Below the pieces are notes generated by a model that saw nothing but the letters and a program-made list of their open reading frames with translations, was not told the DNA's origin and did not search any database. This document shows, in pieces, positions 27,822 to 37,778 of a stretch of 64,000 nucleotides of DNA. Within the stretch, counting starts at the first letter, position 1, and every line of letters starts with the position of its first letter. This DNA is from Salegentibacter salegens (GTDB taxonomy: Bacteria > Bacteroidota > Bacteroidia > Flavobacteriales > Flavobacteriaceae): positions 1,612,001 to 1,676,000 of the forward strand of contig NZ_LT670848.1 in the NCBI RefSeq assembly GCF_900142975.1, in the 5' to 3' direction. The position numbers were made by a program, and so were the translations under genes.

Positions 27822-29546
27822 TTAAAAATCGAATTTATAAGTTGCGCCTGCAAGAACCTGTAATCCCTGCACCTGGAAATTAGTCCAACGTTGATAATCG
27901 TTATTTAAAAGATTACTTCCTTTAGCAAATATCGAAAGCCTGTCGTTAAACCTATAGCCTAAATGAGCATTTACATCAAAATAGCTATCAAGGCTAATTG
28001 TACTCATAGAGGGGTCTCCTGCCGAGGCAAGTCTTTCCTGGTCAAAACGCTCCCCAATATAAAACAAGTTGGCGCCGGTGTACCACTTTTCATTAATTTG
28101 ATAGTCGGCATTTAAAGAAGCTTTAAAATCGGGAAGGTTCCAGGCTTCTACCTGGTCTTCTGTGCTATAATTAAAATATTCAGCATTAATTCCCAATCGG
28201 AAATTTCGGTTTACATCTACATTTAATTCCCCGGCAACAGAAAGAGTTTTTACATCATCATAAACCACTTCAAAAGAATTTCCGTAGGCATAATTTTCGG
28301 TAGTGATATCATTGGCCTGAGCATTTCGCCTAAATAAAGGTTTATTGAATTGCGATTCATAACCTGTTCTAAAATTATAAGAAATACTATTACTTAATTT
28401 TCCTTTGGCCCCAACATAGGCGTTGTACTCATTATCGGTTGGTTTTATTTCCAAATTTGGGGAAACATAAGGATTTTCCTGAATAAAACTATAATAGGTG
28501 TTTTGCTGTAAGCCGCCTTCCAGCCCGGCGTAAGGTGTAAAATAATCGCCACCTAATCTATAACTTGCTGTTACTTTTGGGTAAATGTAAAAATTACCAT
28601 CGCTGTTTTCTACATCCTGACTATAGAAAAAAGCAACCCCAAGATTTAAAGTAAGATCTTCCCTTAAAATTAACAAACTGGGATTTATCCCGAAGTTCAT
28701 AAAAGTATAATCATAACTATCGGTTGCCAGAAATTGTTCTCCCATTTGGCCATTAACAATATCGGTATAGATGTTCGTTGTGATTAGCTCATCAGCAATA
28801 TTCACTTCAAAAGTACCGCGGGCATCAAAATGATTTTCCGCAGTTGAATAGGAATCGCCGGTATGTCTAAACTTCCCCCTTGCATTATCAAAAAAGGAAT
28901 CGTAAAGTTCGATTTCGGCACCTGCATAAGCTGAAAAATAATTCTGTGAAGGATCTATCGCATTTATTTCTGCATTGCTAAAATTAGCATTTTGCGGTAA
29001 ACCGTACCAGTTAAAAAGTTGATGCTGTGCCCCTACTTCGGTTTTCCAACCTAAATTTCGGGTTTTAGAATTATAACTTAAGTTTAGCTCGGTATCATAA
29101 AATTTATCGTCTAGCGCAATTCCATCAATCCCGCCCTGGGATGAATTATGGTCTAAGTAGATTCCAAAATTATCGGTACGGTTCACTTCCAGGTTAGTGT
29201 AAAATTCGGCTAAAAGGTTGCCGTAATTTCCAAAACCAAGGCTCGCATAATTATCATAAACTTTTACGGGACGTTCTCTTTCTACCGTAGTAGCGCGTCC
29301 CTTTGCTGGTGTAAAGGTAGAAGCAACGGGAACAGAAAATATGCTGTATTGCACCGGTCTTTTTTCGGTTCTAACAGAATCTGCTTCACCGGGAGTTTGC
29401 TTTATTTTATTCGCATCTTTAACGGTTGGGGTATATGGTTTTACTACAGTTACAGTTTCGCTGTCTATAGGATCTTGAGCAAAAAGAACCCCACCCATTA
29501 AAAACAGACTTAAAAACAGGTTTCTTTTTATTGAAAACATTTGCAT
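27822..29546 (-). CDS. TonB-receptor-like outer-membrane beta-barrel without a plug
   Basis: 574 residues. A signal peptide (FSIKRNLFLSLFLMGGVLFAQ) is followed by a periplasmic linker rich in Pro and Thr (VVKPYTPTVKDANKIKQTPG), then a series of amphipathic aromatic strands and a C-terminal GATYKFDF ending in Phe. This is the barrel of a TonB-dependent receptor, but the plug domain is missing and only a short N-terminal segment precedes the barrel. It follows the 1005-residue TPR gene by 34 bases, and the same pair recurs in Flavobacteriaceae, so the two probably form an envelope complex. Function unknown. Confidence 0.75.
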   Translation of the reverse strand: MQMFSIKRNLFLSLFLMGGVLFAQDPIDSETVTVVKPYTPTVKDANKIKQTPGEADSVRTEKRPVQYSIFSVPVASTFTPAKGRATTVERERPVKVYDNYASLGFGNYGNLLAEFYTNLEVNRTDNFGIYLDHNSSQGGIDGIALDDKFYDTELNLSYNSKTRNLGWKTEVGAQHQLFNWYGLPQNANFSNAEINAIDPSQNYFSAYAGAEIELYDSFFDNARGKFRHTGDSYSTAENHFDARGTFEVNIADELITTNIYTDIVNGQMGEQFLATDSYDYTFMNFGINPSLLILREDLTLNLGVAFFYSQDVENSDGNFYIYPKVTASYRLGGDYFTPYAGLEGGLQQNTYYSFIQENPYVSPNLEIKPTDNEYNAYVGAKGKLSNSISYNFRTGYESQFNKPLFRRNAQANDITTENYAYGNSFEVVYDDVKTLSVAGELNVDVNRNFRLGINAEYFNYSTEDQVEAWNLPDFKASLNADYQINEKWYTGANLFYIGERFDQERLASAGDPSMSTISLDSYFDVNAHLGYRFNDRLSIFAKGSNLLNNDYQRWTNFQVQGLQVLAGATYKFDF

Positions 29547-29580
29547 ATAGAAATTCTTAAATGTTAGATTGAAAGTTGAA

Positions 29581-32500
29581 TTAGTTATTTGCTTCTACCG
29601 AAGAATTGGTTTTTGCCTCTTCTGTCTTTATTCTGGACAATTCCTGCTTAGCTTCCTGAACAATTTCAGGATAGTTACTAAAATTACTGATTACATTCTC
29701 CAGAATATAAGTAGCCTGGTAAGCATCATCCAGTTCATAAAAATTATCGGCCATTAATACCAAACCTTTGGCGCCCCAGCGTTTATAGCCAGAGAAATCT
29801 TTAGCCAGGATTTGTACTGCGGCGTTAGAAGCTTCGTAGTTTCTGCTCTCGTTTTTAAAATAAGCATCGTAATATAAAGCTTCGGCAGCCAATTCTCCCT
29901 TAGCTGTTTTCTGCACTTCAGCATATGCACTTTTAGCTTTACTCATATTTCCTGATGCGAAAGCAGCACGTGCTACAATTAGGCGGGCATCGTTTCTTGC
30001 TTCTGAATCTGACTCTGAATTAGCCAATACTTTATCGGCATAATTAGCCGCCTTTTCAGGCTGGTTTAATTCCAGATAAGATTTCATAAGGTTAGATTGT
30101 GCAAAAATCACATTCTGTTCAGAGCTGGCTTCTTTCTCTAATCTTTCCAAATAACTTACCGCGTCACGGTAATTCTCATTTTCCAGCAAGATTTCAGATA
30201 ACCTGGAAAGCGCATCTTCGGTGAATTCATTTTTAGGCTTCTCGGCTACAAAACGATAATTGGTTGCTGCTTTCTCCTTGTTTCCATTTCTAAAATACAT
30301 TTGCGCTAAATAAAAGTTCGCATTTATAGAATGAATTCCATTAGGGAAACGCTGCAGGTAATTTTCAAATCCGCTAATCGCCCTGTCATATTCATTATTG
30401 AAATATTGATTTTCAGCAGATTCGTAAGTAGTATTATCTAAATCGGCATCGGTCACTTCAACAAAATCTATATTTTGTACCCAACTCGCATACTCATCGG
30501 TGCGGCCAAGATCTACATAAACCATTCTCGCTGTAGAAACCGCCTGCATAGCTTCAGGTGTATTTGGATAATCGCTAACCACTTTTTTCAATCTTTCTAA
30601 AGCCCGGTTTCCGTTATCGGCATTATAATGAATAAGCGCCTGTCTAAGCATTGCTTTTGGCACAAATGCACTTTGTGGCACTTCTCTAATCAACCTATCG
30701 TAAGCCGATAAAGCTTCACTGGTATTATTGGCTGAAACATAGGTGTTCCCCAACTCATACATTGCATCGTCTCTAAAAGAAGAACGAGAATATTGATTTA
30801 TAAAGCTTTTTAGGTCAGAAATTTTGGTATCTCTTCTATCAATAAATCCGTAGCTCATCGCTTTCTGAAACGCTGCATAATCGTTATCACCGCTTAGCGA
30901 AAGCGCTTTATCATAAGCTTCAATCGCCGGCCAATATTGACTGCTTACAAAATAAGTGTCTCCAAGGCGTAATAAAGCATCATTTCTACGGGCAACATCG
31001 TTAGATCCATTTTCAGAATAACGCTTAAAATATTCTATCGCCCTGGAATATTCATTCTTTTTGAAATATGCATAACCAAGATTATAATCCAGGTTTTCAA
31101 GTTCGTCGGTGCCTTGGGCGGCATTCATTCCTGAAAATTCTCGATAACCGATTATTGCATCATCAATACGGTTGATGTTATATTCACTTTCGGCTTTCCA
31201 AAAAGTGGCTTTAGCAGTAATTTTTTGATCTCTTGGTTCAGAAAGTGCTTTTTCAAAATTATTAATAGCTTTATCATAATCACCTTCTTCATAAAGCTGA
31301 AGTCCATAATAATAAGCTACTTTTTGGTAAGCTTGTTTATCGCTAAAATTGCGATTGTTTTCCAGCAAACGCATGGCTTCTTCAAAATTACCTGAAGTAA
31401 GGAAAGAATCTATAAGTAAACTTTCCATAGCCTCACGGTTTTCAGATTCCGGATATTTCTCAATATAATTAATCAAAACCTGCGACGGACTCTCATAGCT
31501 ATTCCCGATCTCGTAACTCAGTTTTGCATAATTCATATACGCATCTTCCTGAATTTTTGGGTTGAAATCCATTTCGCCGGCATTTTTAAAAGCATTTAAA
31601 GCCTGCTGTTTTTGATTGGATTCCAAATAAGATTGTGCTAAATGATAATAAGCGTTTTGAGCTATTTCATTTTTACCGTCTATAATTTTATTGAATTCAG
31701 AGATTGCATTTTCATACTCTCCCTGTTTATAATATGCGTAACCTAATTGGTAATAATCGGTGTTATTCCATCTACCACGTTCGCCATCATATTCTTTTAA
31801 ATAAGGCAAAGCCTCTTCGTACTGTTCTAAGTTAAAATAACTTTCACCAATAATCTTATTTAATTGAGAACGCTCCAGGCGATTAGAACTTTGCAATTGT
31901 TCTTTCGCCAGTTTAACAGCTTCTTCAAAATTTCCCAGTTTAAAATTCATATCGGCCTGGAAATAAGAAAGGTCTTCACTATACCTATCGTTATCGCTTA
32001 CCGCTTCAAAGTTTTCATTGGCTTCTTCATAATCTTCACCTTCGTAAGCCATGTAACCTATATAATATTTTGCCTGGGAACCAAATTCCTGGGAATCACG
32101 AACCCTTTCTAAATATGTACGGGCCCGGTCGTATTGTTTTGACCTAAAATAAGCGTAACCATTATTAAAATAATAACGTTCCTTATCTGCCCGGCTCATA
32201 CTTTTTTCATCAACTTTATCGTACCACTTACGCGACAGGGAATATTTCCCGGTTTGGAAATAATAATCGGCTACATCAAGGTAAGCCGAATTGGTTTTTG
32301 TGCTGGTTGGATAACGACTTACAAAGCGCTCCATTAACCTATCGGCGCCGGGTTGGTTTAACCTTACGGCCGCGTTGGCAATATAATAAGCACAATCTCC
32401 TTCAATTTTCTCGTCTTCAGTTTGTTCTTTTACTTCATCAAACAAGTTTTGGGCAGCCAAAAATTGCTGATTATTATAAAGTTCAAGGGCTTTGTTAAAT

Positions 32501-32598
32501 TCAGCGAGATCGTGTGTATAGTTGGCCGATCGCTGTGAAATTCCTTTAAAAGAGAAGAAAATTAAAACAACAAACAGTAAAATTTTGTTAGGTGTCAT
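29581..32598 (-). CDS. Large tetratricopeptide-repeat protein, periplasmic
   Basis: 1005 residues. A signal peptide (MTPNKILLFVVLIFFSFKGIS) is followed by TPR units from about residue 30 to 980. Examples are YNNQQFLAAQNLFDEV, YYQLGYAYYKQGEYENAISE, LGYAYFKKNEYSRAIEYF, YELGNTYVSANNTSEALSAY and YLAQMYFRNGNKEKAATNYR. TPR arrays are protein-binding scaffolds; secreted examples in this phylum help assemble envelope machines. It is first gene of a pair with the plug-less barrel. The partner and pathway are unknown. It is not recognisable as the gliding protein SprE. Confidence 0.82.
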   Translation of the reverse strand: MTPNKILLFVVLIFFSFKGISQRSANYTHDLAEFNKALELYNNQQFLAAQNLFDEVKEQTEDEKIEGDCAYYIANAAVRLNQPGADRLMERFVSRYPTSTKTNSAYLDVADYYFQTGKYSLSRKWYDKVDEKSMSRADKERYYFNNGYAYFRSKQYDRARTYLERVRDSQEFGSQAKYYIGYMAYEGEDYEEANENFEAVSDNDRYSEDLSYFQADMNFKLGNFEEAVKLAKEQLQSSNRLERSQLNKIIGESYFNLEQYEEALPYLKEYDGERGRWNNTDYYQLGYAYYKQGEYENAISEFNKIIDGKNEIAQNAYYHLAQSYLESNQKQQALNAFKNAGEMDFNPKIQEDAYMNYAKLSYEIGNSYESPSQVLINYIEKYPESENREAMESLLIDSFLTSGNFEEAMRLLENNRNFSDKQAYQKVAYYYGLQLYEEGDYDKAINNFEKALSEPRDQKITAKATFWKAESEYNINRIDDAIIGYREFSGMNAAQGTDELENLDYNLGYAYFKKNEYSRAIEYFKRYSENGSNDVARRNDALLRLGDTYFVSSQYWPAIEAYDKALSLSGDNDYAAFQKAMSYGFIDRRDTKISDLKSFINQYSRSSFRDDAMYELGNTYVSANNTSEALSAYDRLIREVPQSAFVPKAMLRQALIHYNADNGNRALERLKKVVSDYPNTPEAMQAVSTARMVYVDLGRTDEYASWVQNIDFVEVTDADLDNTTYESAENQYFNNEYDRAISGFENYLQRFPNGIHSINANFYLAQMYFRNGNKEKAATNYRFVAEKPKNEFTEDALSRLSEILLENENYRDAVSYLERLEKEASSEQNVIFAQSNLMKSYLELNQPEKAANYADKVLANSESDSEARNDARLIVARAAFASGNMSKAKSAYAEVQKTAKGELAAEALYYDAYFKNESRNYEASNAAVQILAKDFSGYKRWGAKGLVLMADNFYELDDAYQATYILENVISNFSNYPEIVQEAKQELSRIKTEEAKTNSSVEANN

Positions 32599-32759
32599 TT
32601 ATTGATTTTTAAGTTGAGTATTCAAAGATAATTTAAACCTTGCTTTATTAACGCCGATATAAAGTGATAATTATGTTAATGTAAAAAAAAGTAAACCCGC
32701 GCCTTTTGAAAAATGTATATTTACCGATATTTTTACACTGAAGAAAAGCCTAAAACTTT

Positions 32760-33443
32760 ATGTCTAATACCGTCCTGGAATTAAATAACGCTGCTATCTA
32801 TCAGCGTGAAAGCCTTATTTTATCTGAAGTAGATGTACATATAAACAAAGGCGATTTTGTTTATCTTATTGGTAAAACCGGAACCGGAAAAAGTAGTTTT
32901 ATGAAAACGCTTTACGGCGATTTACCACTTACCGAAGGCGAAGGAACTATTGTAGATTTTAATTTACGTACGCTTAAAGAAAAAGACATTCCGTTTTTAA
33001 GACGAAAACTCGGCGTTGTTTTTCAGGATTTTAAATTGCTAACCGATAGAAATATTAAAGACAATTTACTTTTTGTACTAAAAGCCACTGGCTGGAAAGA
33101 CCAAAAAGCGATAGATCTCAAAATTGATGAAGTACTGGATAAAGTAGGAATGAAATCTAAAGGATTTAAATTTCCATATCAACTCTCTGGCGGGGAGCAA
33201 CAACGTGTAGCCATTGCCAGAGCTCTTTTAAACGATCCAGAACTAATTCTTGCCGATGAACCTACCGGAAACCTGGATCCACAAACCTCGGTAGAAGTTA
33301 TGGAAGTACTTCAGGAAATAAGCAAGAACGGAAACACCATTCTTATGGCTACGCACGATTATGCTCTATTGCTGAAATATCCTTCAAAAACCTTAAAATG
33401 CGATGGGCAACGCGTTTTTGAAGTTGTTCAAAAATCAGTATAA
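32760..33443 (+). CDS. ftsE: FtsE-like ABC transporter ATP-binding protein
   Basis: A 227-residue ABC ATPase of the FtsE/LolD/MacB class. It has Walker [11 protein letters not shown] at about residues 38-47, the Q-loop [19 protein letters not shown], the signature [19 protein letters not shown], Walker [14 protein letters not shown] and the switch His in MATHDYAL. The Q-loop sequence FQDFKLL is typical of FtsE, which with FtsX activates peptidoglycan hydrolysis at the septum. No ftsX is adjacent; in Bacteroidota the two are often apart. The stop overlaps the first base of a C-rich repeat. Confidence 0.8.
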   Translation: MSNTVLELNNAAIYQRESLILSEVDVHINKGDFVYLIGKTGTGKSSFMKTLYGDLPLTEGEGTIVDFNLRTLKEKDIPFLRRKLGVVFQDFKLLTDRNIKDNLLFVLKATGWKDQKAIDLKIDEVLDKVGMKSKGFKFPYQLSGGEQQRVAIARALLNDPELILADEPTGNLDPQTSVEVMEVLQEISKNGNTILMATHDYALLLKYPSKTLKCDGQRVFEVVQKSV

Positions 33444-33742
33444 AATCCCCCTGGCCCCGAAGGGGAGAACTTTCCTTACTTTTTTCTCAAAATGTGGTGT
33501 GGAAATTATAGATTTCTTTTAAAGAGAGAAGGAATAAAGATTATTTTCAAGTATCTGAATAGCAAAATTAAAAAAGAAGAGCCTTCAAATTAAACTATTA
33601 TAAAAGGTTTTCTGTAAAAGCACGCTACGAATAACGAAAACTCCCGAATTACTATCTTCATTTTACGAAACAAACCAACAAAATTTTACCAGGTAAAAAC
33701 TATAAAAACCTCAAACTCCCCCTTCGGGGGTCGGGGGGATTT
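33443..33742. repeat. Pair of C-rich inverted repeats bracketing the ftsE/YgjV-like intergenic region
   Basis: The sequence from 33443 to 33467 (AAATCCCCCTGGCCCC, then GAAGGGGAG) is the near reverse complement of 33716-33742 (CTCCCCCTTCGGGGGTCGGG, then GGGATTT). Each arm also folds on its own through CCCC-GAA-GGGG or CCCC-CTTCG-GGGG. The left arm overlaps the last base of the ftsE stop, and the right arm overlaps the stop of the minus-strand gene. The 248 bases between them hold no gene I can support. Confidence 0.7.
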
Positions 33743-34001
33743 AAGGCTGAACTTCATCAGCTTTTACCCTGTGTGGTTTTTTATTGATAAAAAGATAGTA
33801 GAAATTTACGCAAACAATTACTGCATTGGTGATAATTACCGGCCAGGAATCTATTAAAACCCCGTAGATAATAAAGAAAATACAACCCAGGCTATTTACA
33901 ATTCTAAGCTTTAAGATATTCTTCATAAAGAAAGAAATCGCCACAAAAAAAGAGGATAGGTAACCTATCCATTCTGTAAGACTAATTCCCAGTATTTCCA
34001 T
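33741..34001 (-). CDS. Small YgjV-like inner-membrane protein
   Basis: An 86-residue protein with three hydrophobic helices (WIGYLSSFFVAISFFM, IVNSLGCIFFIIYGVL, WPVIITNAVIVCVNFYYLF) and a Lys/Asp-rich tail. The pattern of three helices with GY.SS, NS.G and P.I..N.. is that of YgjV/PQ-loop-like small membrane proteins. The role is unknown. It stands 128 bases downstream of typA with the hairpin R4 between, so cotranscription is doubtful. Confidence 0.55.
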   Translation of the reverse strand: MEILGISLTEWIGYLSSFFVAISFFMKNILKLRIVNSLGCIFFIIYGVLIDSWPVIITNAVIVCVNFYYLFINKKPHRVKADEVQP

Positions 34002-34036
34002 AAAAAAGAAGAGTTTGTTTGTAAAGCTTCTTTTTT

Positions 34037-34088
34037 ACGTCAACCTGAACCTGCCCGTCCGTTCAGGCGGGCAGGTTCAGGTTGACGT
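34037..34088. repeat. Dispersed inverted repeat, copy R4, perfect 21-bp stem
   Basis: ACGTCAACCTGAACCTGCCC plus G (34037-34057) is the exact complement of 34068-34088, around a 10-base loop. T-runs flank both ends, so it can also act as a terminator for typA. It belongs to the same CGTCA...TGACG family as R1-R3 and R5 but is shorter and more perfect. Confidence 0.85.
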
Positions 34089-34128
34089 CTTTTGAAAACT
34101 TCCAAACAAACTCTTTAAGGTTGAGTGA

Positions 34129-35928
34129 TTAAACTATTTTATTTCTTTTTCGCTCGTTTTCTGTCAGGTAAATTTTACGCAATCTTAAGTGATGTGGCGT
34201 CACCTCAACATACTCATCTTTCTGAATATATTCTAAAGCTTCTTCTAAAGAAAACTTAAGCGCAGGTACAATTTTCGCTTTATCATCTGCACCCGAAGAA
34301 CGAACGTTAGAAAGTTTTTTGGTTTTGGTAATATTTACCGCCATATCATCCTGACGTGAATTTTCACCAATTACCTGACCTTCATAAATTTCTTCTCCCG
34401 GATCTACGAAAAACTTCCCTCTATCCTGAAGTTTATCTATAGAATAAGGAATTGCTTTTCCTCGTTCCATAGAAATCAACGAACCGTTTTGTCTTTGTGG
34501 AATTCCACCTTTTAGCGGCTGGTATTCCTTAAAACGGTGCGCCATAATAGCCTCACCTGCAGTAGCGGTAAGCAACTGGTTACGCAAACCTATAATTCCT
34601 CTTGAAGGAACCATAAACTGAATAATCATTCGCTCACCACGGGTTTCCATGCTTAGCATTTCTCCCTTTCGCATCGTCACCATTTCTACAGCTTTACCAG
34701 AAACTGCTTCAGGTAAATCTATAGTTAGTTCTTCTACCGGCTCACATTTCTCACCATCAATATCTTTGATAATAACCTGTGGCTGACCAATTTGAAGCTC
34801 ATAACCTTCTCTTCTCATCGTTTCGATAAGAACAGAAAGGTGCATTACCCCACGACCATAAACCAAAAATTTATCGGCACTATCGGTTTCCTTTATCCTA
34901 AGGGCAAGGTTTTTCTCTAGTTCCTTGGTAAGCCTTTCTTTAATATGCCTTGAAGTCACAAATTTCCCATCCTTCCCGAAGAACGGAGAATCATTAATTG
35001 TGAAAAGCATACTCATTGTAGGCTCATCTATCGCGATAGTTTTTAAGCCTTCAGGGTTTTCAATATCGGCAACGGTATCACCAATTTCAAAACCTTCAAG
35101 ACCAACCAGCGCACAAATATCACCCGGTTCAACTTCATCTACTTTTTTACGGCCTAAACCTTCAAAAATAAAGAGTTCTTTAATTTTTGTTTTTTTGATG
35201 CTGCCATCACGCTTCACTAAAGAAACCGGCATACCTTCTTTTAGGTGTCCACGTTGTACTCTTCCAATAGCGATTCTTCCGGTAAAAGAAGAGAAGTCTA
35301 AAGAAGTAATTAGCATCTGTGGAGAACCTTCCTTTACTTTAGGAGATGGAATATGTTCCAAAACCATATCCAGAAGCGGTTCTATATTTTCTGTTTTCTC
35401 GTTAGGATCGTCGCTCATCCAGTTGTTTAGGGCAGAACCATAAACCGTTGGGAAATCAAGCTGCCATTCTTCGGCACCCAATTCAAACATCAGGTCAAAA
35501 ACCTTTTCGTGTACTTCATCTGGAGTACAGTTTGGTTTATCTACCTTATTTACTACAACACAAGGTTTTAAACCAAGGTCTATAGCTTTTTGCAAAACAA
35601 AACGGGTTTGCGGCATTGGCCCTTCAAAGGCATCTACCAACAATAGTACCCCATCGGCCATGTTCAATACTCGTTCTACCTCTCCACCAAAGTCGGCGTG
35701 GCCAGGAGTATCAATAATATTGATTTTGGTGTCTTTATAGACTACCGATACGTTTTTTGAAGTAATTGTAATACCACGTTCACGTTCCTGGTCGTTATTA
35801 TCCAGGATAAGATCTCCTGTGTTTTGATTGTCCCTGAACAAACGGCAGTGATACATAATCTTGTCTACCAGGGTAGTTTTACCGTGGTCTACGTGCGCGA
35901 TAATCGCGATGTTTTTAATAGCTGTCAT
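34129..35928 (-). CDS. typA: Ribosome-associated GTPase TypA/BipA
   Basis: A 599-residue translational GTPase related to EF-G that binds the ribosome and aids 50S assembly and stress adaptation. The G motifs are [10 protein letters not shown] (residues 11-20), [31 protein letters not shown] and SAL. Later it has the BipA-specific C-terminal part ([67 protein letters not shown]). It is full length. The promoter is at 35953-35981. Confidence 0.96.
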   Translation of the reverse strand: MTAIKNIAIIAHVDHGKTTLVDKIMYHCRLFRDNQNTGDLILDNNDQERERGITITSKNVSVVYKDTKINIIDTPGHADFGGEVERVLNMADGVLLLVDAFEGPMPQTRFVLQKAIDLGLKPCVVVNKVDKPNCTPDEVHEKVFDLMFELGAEEWQLDFPTVYGSALNNWMSDDPNEKTENIEPLLDMVLEHIPSPKVKEGSPQMLITSLDFSSFTGRIAIGRVQRGHLKEGMPVSLVKRDGSIKKTKIKELFIFEGLGRKKVDEVEPGDICALVGLEGFEIGDTVADIENPEGLKTIAIDEPTMSMLFTINDSPFFGKDGKFVTSRHIKERLTKELEKNLALRIKETDSADKFLVYGRGVMHLSVLIETMRREGYELQIGQPQVIIKDIDGEKCEPVEELTIDLPEAVSGKAVEMVTMRKGEMLSMETRGERMIIQFMVPSRGIIGLRNQLLTATAGEAIMAHRFKEYQPLKGGIPQRQNGSLISMERGKAIPYSIDKLQDRGKFFVDPGEEIYEGQVIGENSRQDDMAVNITKTKKLSNVRSSGADDKAKIVPALKFSLEEALEYIQKDEYVEVTPHHLRLRKIYLTENERKRNKIV

Positions 35929-35952
35929 ATAAGCGCCTCATTTTTAAGGCTG

Positions 35953-35981
35953 CAAATGTACGGCTATTTTTAAAGAAACAA
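35953..35981 (-). promoter_or_regulatory. typA promoter
   Basis: On the minus strand, TTG (35979-35981), an 18-base spacer and TACATTTG (35953-35960) match the Bacteroidota -33/-7 pattern, 25 bases before the ATG. Confidence 0.6.
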
Positions 35982-36053
35982 GTATCTAATGCTACTTATT
36001 CAAAATAAAATATTAGAAACCGAACTAACTGTAAATCAAAAGATTGTTTAAGA

Positions 36054-36251
36054 TTAGGAGGTGGGTTTTAGCTTTCTGTAGACGAAAAAACCAAAATAAA
36101 TTGCGGCAATTGTTCCAAAACCTATTCCCAATAAAGGTTCTTCGGGTCTTTGGTAAATAAAGAACAAGGTAGCAGCCGTCATTATTAGCGCATTGATAAG
36201 CAAACGCTTTGGTGTGTAATAATTTCTAAATTGTTCTATTAAATTTTGCAT
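36054..36251 (-). CDS. Small two-helix membrane protein, function unknown
   Basis: A 65-residue protein. It begins MQNLIEQFRNYYTPKRLLIN, followed by two hydrophobic helices (ALIMTAATLFFIYQ and LLGIGFGTIAAIYFGFFVY) joined by RPEEP, and ends RKLKPTS. I do not recognise the family. The charge pattern places both ends in the cytoplasm. It lies 40 bases after the DinB gene on the same strand and may be cotranscribed. Confidence 0.55.
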   Translation of the reverse strand: MQNLIEQFRNYYTPKRLLINALIMTAATLFFIYQRPEEPLLGIGFGTIAAIYFGFFVYRKLKPTS

Positions 36252-36291
36252 AGCTGAACTTTTTGCAAAGCTATGAATTTAAAACTGATCT

Positions 36292-36777
36292 TTAACTTTC
36301 ATCGGCTGAGGGACCATAAGTAGCAGGCACCGGAATATCCAGCAATCTAAAATAAACACCTAACTGCGCCCTGTGATGCGGCAATTGATTAAGCACCATC
36401 ATTCTAAGCACACTATATTTAGGCATATCCATTAAAACCTTTCCATCCAGAATCATCTTCCAGTTTTTCTTATATTCCTTATCGGGTTTTTTCAAAGCTG
36501 CTTCGGCTTCTGAAGTATTATTTTGCAATACTTCCAGGATTTCTTCAAGTGTAGCAAAATCGGGCGCTTTATAACCGGCCATATCCATATCATCCATTTC
36601 CATAGTAGCGGTAATCCAGCTCGGGATTTCCGCAAGATGATTTGCCAACTGCCGTATGCTCATAGATTTTTTATGTGGCCGCCAATCCATTTTATCCTTA
36701 GGAATACGTTTTAGAAATTCTTCAGTGATTACTACTTCGTGTTGAAGTTCTGATATTAGAAGATTTTGCAGTTCCAT
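36292..36777 (-). CDS. DinB-family protein
   Basis: A 161-residue four-helix-bundle protein of the DinB/YfiT superfamily. The metal-ligand histidines lie at the expected places: ELQHEVVITEEFL near the N-terminus, RQLANHLAEIPSW in the middle (about residues 62-74) and LNQLPHHRAQLGVYFRLL near the C-terminus. Superfamily members are damage-inducible or act as thiol-dependent transferases (mycothiol or bacillithiol). The actual reaction here is not known. Divergent from kdsA. Confidence 0.82.
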   Translation of the reverse strand: MELQNLLISELQHEVVITEEFLKRIPKDKMDWRPHKKSMSIRQLANHLAEIPSWITATMEMDDMDMAGYKAPDFATLEEILEVLQNNTSEAEAALKKPDKEYKKNWKMILDGKVLMDMPKYSVLRMMVLNQLPHHRAQLGVYFRLLDIPVPATYGPSADES

Positions 36778-36872
36778 TGTTTAATAAATTAGCAAGGAAA
36801 GTACAACAAAAACTTCTTGCCTTTTTAGCTAAATCAAAAAAAATGAACTCGGGAAAACACCTAATTTTTGGA

Positions 36873-36903
36873 TTGCCGCTACCGCTTAATTCTGTTATAT
36901 TTG
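36873..36903 (+). promoter_or_regulatory. kdsA promoter
   Basis: TTG (36873-36875), a 20-base spacer and TATATTTG (36896-36903), 19 bases before the ATG. It matches the Bacteroidota -33/-7 pattern. Confidence 0.6.
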
Positions 36904-36922
36904 TTCTCTTAATTCCTTTTCT

Positions 36923-37741
36923 ATGAAACTTGAAAGAATTCCCCAGTTAAAAAATATAAACTCCAACAACTTCTTCTTGCTTGCTGGCCCTTGCGCTATT
37001 GAAGGCGAAGAAATGGCGCTTCGTATAGCCGAAAAAGTGGCTGAGATCACTAACAAACTGGAGATTCCCTATGTTTTTAAAGGATCTTTTAAAAAGGCAA
37101 ACCGTAGCCGAATTGATAGTTTTACAGGAATTGGAGATGAAAAAGCTTTAAAAATTCTGCGTAAAGTTTCCGAAACTTTCGAAATCCCAACCATAACCGA
37201 TATTCACGAAGTAAGCGATGCAAAAATGGCTGCTGAATATGTAGATATCCTACAAATCCCCGCCTTTTTAGTTCGGCAAACAGATTTGGTAGTTGCGGCC
37301 GCAGAAACCGGCAAAGTGGTGAACCTAAAAAAAGGGCAATTTATGAGTCCTGAAAGTATGAAACACGCGGTAACCAAAGTAACCGACTGCAATAATGAGC
37401 AGGTTATGGTAACCGATCGTGGGACAATGTTTGGCTACCAGGATATGATTGTAGATTTTAGAGGGATTCCAACTATGCGGGAATTTGCACCCACGGTATT
37501 AGATGTAACTCACTCCCTGCAGCAACCCAACCAAAGTAGCGGCGTTACCGGCGGAAGGCCAGATATGATAGAAACCATAGCCCGCGCAGGTGTAGTAAAT
37601 AAAGTAGATGGTTTATTTATAGAAACCCATTTTGATCCCGCAAATGCAAAAAGCGATGGCGCTAATATGCTGGATATTAAACACCTTTATAAATTATTAA
37701 GTAATTTAGTGGCGATAAGAAAAACGGTAAATAAATTATAA
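36923..37741 (+). CDS. kdsA: 3-deoxy-8-phosphooctulonate synthase (KDO-8-P synthase)
   Basis: Condenses phosphoenolpyruvate with arabinose-5-phosphate to form KDO-8-phosphate for lipopolysaccharide. 272 residues. Motifs are LLAGPCAIEGEE (residues 19-30), FKGSFKKANRSRIDSFTG, TDIHEVSDA, LVRQTDLV, LKKGQFMSPESM, TDRGTMFGYQD and DVTHSLQQPN with GGRPDMIET. Cys24 in the AGPC motif is the metal ligand that marks the metal-dependent class of KDO-8-P synthases (Asn in E. coli). It shows that the organism makes a KDO-type lipopolysaccharide core. Secure. Confidence 0.95.
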   Translation: MKLERIPQLKNINSNNFFLLAGPCAIEGEEMALRIAEKVAEITNKLEIPYVFKGSFKKANRSRIDSFTGIGDEKALKILRKVSETFEIPTITDIHEVSDAKMAAEYVDILQIPAFLVRQTDLVVAAAETGKVVNLKKGQFMSPESMKHAVTKVTDCNNEQVMVTDRGTMFGYQDMIVDFRGIPTMREFAPTVLDVTHSLQQPNQSSGVTGGRPDMIETIARAGVVNKVDGLFIETHFDPANAKSDGANMLDIKHLYKLLSNLVAIRKTVNKL

Positions 37742-37778
37742 AATCTCCTAAAGTTTATAATGAAAAATAAGTTTACGA

